This document shows, piece by piece, positions 1 to 3,910 of a stretch of DNA of 5,414 bases. Source of the DNA: Brevundimonas sp. (GTDB taxonomy: Bacteria; Pseudomonadota; Alphaproteobacteria; Caulobacterales; Caulobacteraceae); contig JADCBH010000181.1 in the NCBI GenBank assembly GCA_020253595.1, positions 1-5,414 of the forward strand, given 5' to 3'. Numbering within the stretch: the first letter of the stretch is position 1; every line of letters begins with the position of its first letter. A program made the position numbers and the translations under genes. The notes beneath the pieces are model-generated. The model worked only from the letters and a program-made list of their open reading frames with translations, was not told the origin of the DNA and made no database searches.

Positions 1-858
1 CGCGCCGGTGTCCTGTCCCAGCCGACGGGCACCGTCGCGGGCCGCATCCGCATCACCGAGCAAGGCGAGGTCATCGCCAACAAGTACGGCGAACCCGATG
101 TGGCGCGCCGCAATCTCGACGCCCTGACCGCCGGAACGCTGATCGCATCACTGGCCCCGCCGCCGGACGACGAAATGACGGCGCGGCATGGCGCGACGGT
201 CGACGTGCTGTCCCGGGCTTCCATGGCCGCCTATCGGGCGCTGGTCTATGAGACGCCCGGCTTTGCGGACTACTTCCGGGCCGCGACCCCGATCAATGAA
301 ATCGCAGAACTCAAGATCGGCTCCCGTCCCACCTCCCGCACCGCCTCCACCCGCATCGAGGACCTGCGCGCCATCCCCTGGGTGCTCAGCTGGTCACAGA
401 GCCGGGTCATGCTGCCCGGCTGGTTCGGGTTCGGGTCGGCGTGTGAAGGGATCGACATCGGGGAACTGCGCGCCATGGCCGCTGACTGGCCCTTCTTCCG
501 GACGCTGATCCAGAACATGGAGATGATCATGGCCAAGGCCGACATGACCATCGCCCGCCGCTACGCCTCCCTGGTTCCCGACCCGTCCCTCGCCGCCGGG
601 GTCTTTGGCGCGCTTCAGGCGGAGTGGGATCGCACCCAGGCGGCGGTCCTCGCCATCACGGGGCAATCCGCGCTGTTGGGAGGGCAGCCGGAGCTGGATC
701 GCCTCATTCGTCTGCGAATGCCCTACGTAGAGCCCCTGAACCACGTCCAGATCGAGCTGATCCGTCGGCGACGCAGCGGAGACGACGACCCTCGGGTCCG
801 CGAGGGCATCCTTCTGGCCATCAACGGCGTCGCGGCAGGACTGCGCAACAGCGGCTAA
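1..858 (+). CDS. ppc: Phosphoenolpyruvate carboxylase, C-terminal part (5' end outside window)
   Basis: The enzyme carboxylates phosphoenolpyruvate with bicarbonate to give oxaloacetate, the cytosolic anaplerotic feed into the TCA cycle. The frame is open from base 1 to the TAA at 856-858, giving 285 residues, about the last third of a protein that is 883 aa in E. coli. Recalled family blocks appear in order: LSQPTGTVAGRIRITEQGE (close to E. coli LSQPPGSLKGGLRVTEQGE), YFRAATP, GSRP, LRAIPWVLSWSQ, MLPGWFGFG, DWPFF, MAKADM, DPRV and the C-terminal RNSG. Residues matching the aspartate feedback site of the E. coli enzyme are present: Lys in MAKADM (535-537), Arg in RLRMPY (715-717) and the near-terminal Asn (847-849). 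This suggests allosteric inhibition is kept. The catalytic His and the glycine-rich loop lie upstream of the window. The GTG at 100 is internal and is not a start. Identification is firm. Confidence 0.96.
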   Translation, partial: RAGVLSQPTGTVAGRIRITEQGEVIANKYGEPDVARRNLDALTAGTLIASLAPPPDDEMTARHGATVDVLSRASMAAYRALVYETPGFADYFRAATPINEIAELKIGSRPTSRTASTRIEDLRAIPWVLSWSQSRVMLPGWFGFGSACEGIDIGELRAMAADWPFFRTLIQNMEMIMAKADMTIARRYASLVPDPSLAAGVFGALQAEWDRTQAAVLAITGQSALLGGQPELDRLIRLRMPYVEPLNHVQIELIRRRRSGDDDPRVREGILLAINGVAAGLRNSG

Positions 859-881
859 CGAAAGCTGTTCGAACACGGATC

Positions 882-908
882 ATGCGCGCAAAAAACCGAT
901 TGGCGCAT
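882..908 (+). terminator. Possible ppc terminator hairpin
   Basis: ATGCGC (882-887) is a perfect inverted repeat of GCGCAT (903-908), with a 15-nt loop that carries an A6 run (890-895). It begins 24 nt after the ppc stop. The downstream tract TAGATTTA is only mildly T-rich and the stem is short, so this is a weak intrinsic terminator at best. Confidence 0.3.
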
Positions 909-1026
909 AGATTTACGACCATGAACGAAGTTTAGGGAAGACTTCACCGCGCAGTCACGCAACGTGGCGGCCGCCGTCATCGAACGAGGCCATACGGCAG
1001 CGCGTCGCCTCCCCGTGACACCAGCC

Positions 1027-1031
1027 AAGGA
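1027..1031 (+). promoter_or_regulatory. Ribosome binding site of first urcA
   Basis: AAGGA lies 9 nt upstream of the ATG at 1041. It supports that start, which also gives a well-formed signal peptide. Confidence 0.65.
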
Positions 1032-1040
1032 CCTTCCGCC

Positions 1041-1346
1041 ATGAAGACCCTCGCCCTCTCTCTCGCCGCCCTGGCCCTGTCTGCCGGCGCTGCCTCCGCC
1101 CAGGATTTCCGTATCGCCTTCGGCGATCTCGACCTCGGCTCGGTCGCCGGTGCCAACGCCTTCGACGCCCGGGTCAACGCAGCCGCTCGCCGCGCCTGCC
1201 GGGGCACTGCCCCTCTCGCAGAGCACCAGTGCCGTGCCCGGTTCCGTGTCGAGGCCATAAGCCTGCTGCCGAGCGTCCGTCGTGACGACTACGCCCGCGC
1301 TCGCGGTGGCCGTGTGCTCGCCGCGGTTCCGGTCATCTACGGCTGA
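1041..1346 (+). CDS. UrcA-family secreted small protein (first copy)
   Basis: A 101-residue precursor. Residues 1-20 form a Sec signal peptide: a short basic start MK, a hydrophobic Leu/Ala core, and a likely signal peptidase I cut after ASA, leaving an 81-residue periplasmic protein. The mature part has the UrcA-family pattern: IAFGDLDL (precursor 25-32), then a Gly and a helical AFDARVNAAARRAC stretch, with Cys53 and Cys64 as a possible disulfide pair. The C-terminal part LLPSVRRDDYAR and tail PVIYG are shared with the second copy. UrcA of Caulobacter crescentus is known for strong induction by uranium under two-component control; its biochemical function is not established, and induction here is not shown. 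The start is supported by AAGGA nine bases upstream. Family assignment rests on the DLDL block and the two-Cys layout and is likely; function is unknown. Confidence 0.85.
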   Translation: MKTLALSLAALALSAGAASAQDFRIAFGDLDLGSVAGANAFDARVNAAARRACRGTAPLAEHQCRARFRVEAISLLPSVRRDDYARARGGRVLAAVPVIYG

Positions 1347-1370
1347 TCCAGGTCCAGTACCCCGGATTCG

Positions 1371-1399
1371 TTGACGAAAATTCACTTTCTGGCTTCGAA
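1371..1399 (+). promoter_or_regulatory. Candidate promoter for second urcA
   Basis: TTGACGA (1371-1377) fits the alphaproteobacterial/Caulobacter -35 element closely. After a 14-nt spacer GCTTCGAA (1392-1399) keeps the GCT start of the Caulobacter -10 pattern (GCTANAWC) but is otherwise a partial match. A GATTC site (1365-1369) sits two bases upstream of the -35. A start near 1405 would leave a leader of about 100 nt that contains the inverted repeat at 1443-1474. Confidence 0.42.
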
Positions 1400-1404
1400 T
1401 TCAC
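1379..1404 (+). repeat. Direct repeat AATTCAC x2 over the candidate promoter
   Basis: AATTCAC occurs at 1379-1385 and again at 1398-1404, 19 bp apart. The first copy falls in the spacer and the second overlaps the -10 region of the candidate promoter. A TTCAC core also occurs upstream of the first urcA (943-947) and twice before the kinase (1833-1837, 1857-1861 as part of CGTTCAC). This could be a regulator site; I cannot name the regulator. Confidence 0.35.
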
Positions 1405-1442
1405 CTCGCGTCCCACTTTCGCCTTCGCTCGCACATCGTTCA

Positions 1443-1474
1443 GCGACAGGCACCCCCTACTCCCGACCTGTCGC
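1443..1474. repeat. Perfect 8-bp inverted repeat upstream of second urcA
   Basis: GCGACAGG (1443-1450) and CCTGTCGC (1467-1474) are exact inverted copies separated by 16 nt of mostly C-rich sequence. No T-run follows, so it is not a typical terminator. It lies between the candidate promoter and the start codon, ending 36 nt before the ATG. It could be a leader hairpin that protects or tunes the mRNA, or a spaced operator with 24 bp between half-sites. Confidence 0.6.
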
Positions 1475-1498
1475 CGCGAAGAGCGACGCCTTGCACTC

Positions 1499-1504
1499 AG
1501 GAAG
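1499..1504 (+). promoter_or_regulatory. Ribosome binding site of second urcA
   Basis: AGGAAG lies 6 nt upstream of the ATG at 1511. It is a strong Shine-Dalgarno sequence at good spacing and fixes the start. Confidence 0.75.
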
Positions 1505-1510
1505 ATCCCC

Positions 1511-1822
1511 ATGAAAGCCTTTGCCGCCGCCACGGCCATCGCCGTGACCCTCGCTACCGCTGGTGCCGCTTCGGCCCAGGATGTCCGCGTCGCCTACGGC
1601 GATCTTGACCTCGCCACCGCTTCCGGCGCCCAACAGTTCGACCGGCGCGTCAACCGCGCGGTACGCACCGCCTGCCAGGGCGGCTCGCTTCTCGAAACCG
1701 CACGGTGCGCCACCGCTCTGCGCGCCGAGATCCAGTCGCTGCTGCCTTCGGTTCGTCGTGAGGAGTATGCTCGCGGCCACTCTACCCGCCAGATGGCCAT
1801 GATCCCGGTCCACTACGGCTGA
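1511..1822 (+). CDS. UrcA-family secreted small protein (second copy)
   Basis: A 103-residue precursor. Residues 1-22 are a Sec signal peptide with an Ala/Thr/Val core and a likely cut after ASA, leaving 81 residues in the periplasm. The mature part carries VAYGDLDL (precursor 27-34) and Cys55 and Cys66, the UrcA-family layout. It aligns with the first copy with no gaps over the mature 81 residues, 42 identical by my hand count (about 52%). The best conserved block is SLLPSVRR followed by two acidic residues and YAR, and both end in a PV-aromatic-Gly tail. This points to an old tandem duplication. The 164-bp gap carries its own candidate promoter, so the two copies may be expressed separately. 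The kinase begins 66 bp downstream with no clear terminator between. Molecular function is unknown. Confidence 0.86.
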   Translation: MKAFAAATAIAVTLATAGAASAQDVRVAYGDLDLATASGAQQFDRRVNRAVRTACQGGSLLETARCATALRAEIQSLLPSVRREEYARGHSTRQMAMIPVHYG

Positions 1823-1830
1823 AGGATCGC

Positions 1831-1861
1831 CGTTCACCCTATGGAAGCCATTCTCGTTCAC
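1831..1861 (+). repeat. Direct repeat CGTTCAC x2 flanking a short dyad
   Basis: CGTTCAC occurs at 1831-1837 and 1855-1861, a 24-bp period. Exactly three bases separate each copy from the central dyad ATGG-AAG-CCAT (1841-1851). The symmetric layout suggests a protein binding site or RNA structure just before the kinase gene. Confidence 0.4.
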
Positions 1862-1879
1862 GGTGCGCCCTTCGCGTGA
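1841..1879 (+). CDS. Possible 12-codon leader ORF upstream of the kinase
   Basis: ATG at 1841 opens a 12-codon frame, MEAILVHGAPFA, that ends at TGA 1877-1879, ten bases before the kinase ATG. The stop falls in the loop-side end of the hairpin that covers the kinase ribosome binding site. A ribosome finishing this ORF would have to open that hairpin, so it could allow reinitiation on the kinase. The only purine-rich site upstream is GAAGGA (1821-1826), 14 nt away and overlapping the urcA stop, which is longer than ideal. The frame is also that of the second urcA, so urcA readthrough would add 18 codons including these. An ORF this short can occur by chance, so this is tentative. Confidence 0.25.
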   Translation: MEAILVHGAPFA

Positions 1880-1888
1880 GGGGCGCAC
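1863..1888 (+). promoter_or_regulatory. Hairpin masking the kinase ribosome binding site
   Basis: GTGCGCCC (1863-1870) and GGGCGCAC (1881-1888) are perfect inverted repeats. In RNA the stem continues inward by a U-G, a U-A and a C-G pair to an 11-bp stem closed by a GCGU tetraloop. Eight of the eleven pairs are G-C. The 3' arm contains the Shine-Dalgarno GAGGGG (1878-1883) and ends on the base directly before the ATG at 1889. The structure would be expected to hold back ribosome loading. The pairing is seen directly; the regulatory effect is inferred. Confidence 0.6.
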
Positions 1889-3838
1889 ATGACGATCGAG
1901 ACCAACGAGGAAGAATCGCTCGCCATCGCTCTCGCCGGCCTTCAGGGCATGGGCGTGGGTTGGTGGCGGGTGCTCGACCCAAAGACGACCTGGTGGTCGC
2001 CAGGAATGTACGAGATCGCCGGTCTCGACCCCGCTGCGGGCGTGCCGACACGCGACCAGATCTTTCGCCTCTATCATCCGGACGATTCCAACCTGGTCGG
2101 ACGATCCTGGCGACGCATGTTCGGGACCGACGAGAAGGTCCAGCTCCGTTACCGTATCGGGCGGCCCTCCGGTGAGTATCGCCAGGTCGTAGACTGGGGT
2201 CAGCGCCAGCCCCCGGACGCCGAAGGCCGCCGCTGGGTTTTCGGCATGTCCGTCGACGTGACAGACGAGGTCGACGACCAGGCCCTGTTCGAAAGCGAGC
2301 GCGCCTTCCGCTTCGTGGCGGAGCATACGTCCGACATGGTCATCCGCACGCGGATGGACACCCGTATCACCTTCGCCTCTCCGGCGTCTCGTGCCGTGCT
2401 GGGCTACTCGCCAGCCGAGATCGTCGGGATGGATCCGGCGGAAGTCGTCGTCGAGGAGGACGTCGTCCGGATCCGCGCCCTGCTTCAGGACAGGATCGCG
2501 CGGGGAGAACTGATCAGCCCCAAGGGCTATGAGTACCAGTGCAGACACAAGGACGGCCACCTGGTGTGGCTTGAAGCCAATCCTCGTCTGGTCCTGAACG
2601 GGGCCGGAAAACTGACCGAGATCGTCGATGTCGTGCGCGACATCACGCCCAGGAAAGAGGCCGAGGCGGCGCTGATCCAGGCGCGACAGGATGCCGAAGC
2701 GGCGTCGCGCGCCAAGAGCGAATTCCTGGCCAACATGAGCCACGAGTTGCGCACGCCCCTGACCAGCATTCTGGGCTTTTCACGACTGGTCGGACAGGAG
2801 GGCGGCCTGTCCGAGGCGGATCGCAAACACCTGGATCTGATCCGCAGCGCCGGCGAAACCCTGCTCGCCGTGGTCAACGACATTCTGGATTTCTCCAAGC
2901 TGGAAGCCGGAGCGCTCAGTCTCGCGGAAGACGCCTTCTCGGTCGCGGAGCTCGGCCAGGGCGTGACAGCTTTGCTGAGCGGACAGGCCGACGACAAGGG
3001 CTTGCGGCTGACCTGCGAGGTGCCGGAAGACACCTGGCTTACGGGTGACGCCGCAAGACTGCGGCAGGTGCTCCTCAATCTCGTGTCGAACGCCGTCAAG
3101 TTCACCGATCGGGGTGAGGTCGGCGTTGTCTTGCGGGTCGATCCTGAAGACGCGCGGTCATGGCTGACCGTCGAGGTACGGGACACTGGCGTTGGCCTGG
3201 ACCCGGCCCAGATCAACCAGATGTTTGACCGCTTCACCCAGGCGGACGGGTCCGTGTCCCGTCGCTATGGCGGGACTGGCCTCGGACTGGCCATTTCGCG
3301 GCGCCTCGTCGAGATGATGGGCGGCGAGATTGGCGCCGAGAGCGACGGCTGTTCGGGATCGACCTTCCGTTTCCGGGTCCCGCTGAGACCCGCCGAAAGC
3401 CCGGCGGACAGCCCGTGCATCCAGACGTCTGCGGCTCCCGATCGTCGTCTTCGCGTCTTGCTGGCCGAAGACAATGCAGCCAACCGCGCGCTCGTCGCGG
3501 CCCTGACCGCCCCGCTCGATATCGAACTGCACGTCGTCGAGAACGGCGCCGAGGCCGTGTCGGCCATCCAGGCGGACGACTACGACCTGGTCCTGATGGA
3601 CATGCAGATGCCCGTGATGGACGGCCCGTCTGCGGCCCGCGCCATCCGCGCCCTGCCGGGCCGTGTGGCCCTGACCCCGATCATCGCCTTGACCGCCAAT
3701 GTCCTGCCCGAGCAGATCGAACAATGCCGCGCCGCGGGCATGCAGGGCCACGTCGCCAAGCCGATCGACCCGCGCGCCCTGTTCGCCGCCATCGCCGAAC
3801 ATGCGCGCCCGGCCGACGAAAAAGCCGCCGCAGCCTGA
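1889..3838 (+). CDS. Cytosolic hybrid sensor histidine kinase (PAS-PAS-HisKA-HATPase-REC)
   Basis: 649 residues with no transmembrane segment or signal peptide, so a soluble kinase. Domains: PAS 1 about 20-128 (Trp-rich start, then LYHPDD, ending SVDVTDEV); PAS 2 about 137-256 (HKDGHLVWLEA, ending RDITPRKEAE); coiled linker about 257-280; HisKA with H-box SHELRTPL and phospho-acceptor His285; HATPase_c with N-box Asn397/Asn401, G1 DTGVGL (432-437), F-box FDRF and G2 GGTGLGL (461-467); a Pro/Ser-rich linker about 500-518; then a receiver domain with Glu527/Asp528, phospho-acceptor Asp571 in LMDMQMPVMDG, Thr602 and Lys624. All key residues are present, so kinase and receiver should both be active. 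There is no Hpt domain and no response regulator in the window, so its output partner lies elsewhere. The ATG at 1889 is the first start possible after an in-frame TGA at 1877. The signal sensed is unknown; PAS 2 is a standard fold with no visible LOV cysteine motif. Confidence 0.95.
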   Translation: MTIETNEEESLAIALAGLQGMGVGWWRVLDPKTTWWSPGMYEIAGLDPAAGVPTRDQIFRLYHPDDSNLVGRSWRRMFGTDEKVQLRYRIGRPSGEYRQVVDWGQRQPPDAEGRRWVFGMSVDVTDEVDDQALFESERAFRFVAEHTSDMVIRTRMDTRITFASPASRAVLGYSPAEIVGMDPAEVVVEEDVVRIRALLQDRIARGELISPKGYEYQCRHKDGHLVWLEANPRLVLNGAGKLTEIVDVVRDITPRKEAEAALIQARQDAEAASRAKSEFLANMSHELRTPLTSILGFSRLVGQEGGLSEADRKHLDLIRSAGETLLAVVNDILDFSKLEAGALSLAEDAFSVAELGQGVTALLSGQADDKGLRLTCEVPEDTWLTGDAARLRQVLLNLVSNAVKFTDRGEVGVVLRVDPEDARSWLTVEVRDTGVGLDPAQINQMFDRFTQADGSVSRRYGGTGLGLAISRRLVEMMGGEIGAESDGCSGSTFRFRVPLRPAESPADSPCIQTSAAPDRRLRVLLAEDNAANRALVAALTAPLDIELHVVENGAEAVSAIQADDYDLVLMDMQMPVMDGPSAARAIRALPGRVALTPIIALTANVLPEQIEQCRAAGMQGHVAKPIDPRALFAAIAEHARPADEKAAAA

Positions 3839-3910
3839 GCTGCGACGGCTTCAATCGTCGATCAAGTGAGCGGCGTTAGAGCGGCCCGCGAGCGGGCTTG
3901 ATCTCCAACG
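3839..3910. terminator. Convergent intergenic region with nested inverted repeats, possible two-way terminator
   Basis: The kinase (+) and the peptidase (-) converge on this 72-bp gap. GATCAAG (3860-3866) is the exact inverted copy of CTTGATC (3897-3903). Inside lies GCCCG-CGAG-CGGGC (3884-3897), a tight GC hairpin. CGACG (3843-3847) and CGTCG (3856-3860) form a third small stem just after the kinase stop. No strong T-run follows on either strand, but the position favours termination of both genes. Confidence 0.45.
3868..3895 (+). repeat. GAGCGG x3 at an 11-bp period
   Basis: GAGCGG begins at 3868, 3879 and 3890, exactly 11 bp apart, so the copies face the same side of the helix. They lie between the arms of the GATCAAG inverted repeat. 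In GC-rich DNA this may be chance. Confidence 0.4.

Larger units (their letters stand above)
859..1040. other. Intergenic region ppc - first urcA
   Basis: This 182-bp gap holds a 10-bp palindrome TGTTCGAACA (866-875), a possible ppc terminator (882-908), a second palindrome GGCGGCCGCC (966-975) and a short dyad CACG-CAA-CGTG (956-966). One weak promoter candidate follows the Caulobacter housekeeping pattern (TTGACGS, 10-14 nt, GCTANAWC): TTGGCGC at 900-906, then a 12-nt spacer, then CCATGAAC at 919-926. It matches the -10 half poorly, so I do not list it as a promoter. A 17-codon frame (882-935) has no good ribosome binding site. The first urcA must start transcription here or read through from ppc. 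Confidence 0.5.

Noticed and set aside
100..102. GTG as a start for a 252-aa protein
   Set aside because: The frame stays open upstream to base 1 and reads PPC family sequence, so this is an internal valine.
394..876. 160-aa minus-strand open frame over the ppc 3' end
   Set aside because: It lies opposite conserved PPC motifs and shows no family features or ribosome binding site.
882..935. 17-codon frame between ppc and the first urcA
   Set aside because: No ribosome binding site at usable spacing, and it overlaps the possible ppc terminator; chance is the simplest reading.
966..975. GGCGGCCGCC palindrome (contains a NotI site)
   Set aside because: Short all-GC palindromes are expected in DNA this GC-rich; nothing around it supports a function.
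1457..2743. 428-aa open frame on the minus strand opposite the second urcA and the kinase N-terminus
   Set aside because: It is a GC-rich shadow frame with no recognisable domain, and it runs across two well-supported genes and their junction on the other strand.
3158..3802. 214-aa minus-strand open frame opposite the kinase ATPase and receiver domains
   Set aside because: The plus strand has all catalytic motifs here; the antisense product is His/Gly/Arg-rich low-complexity sequence typical of antisense frames in GC-rich genes.
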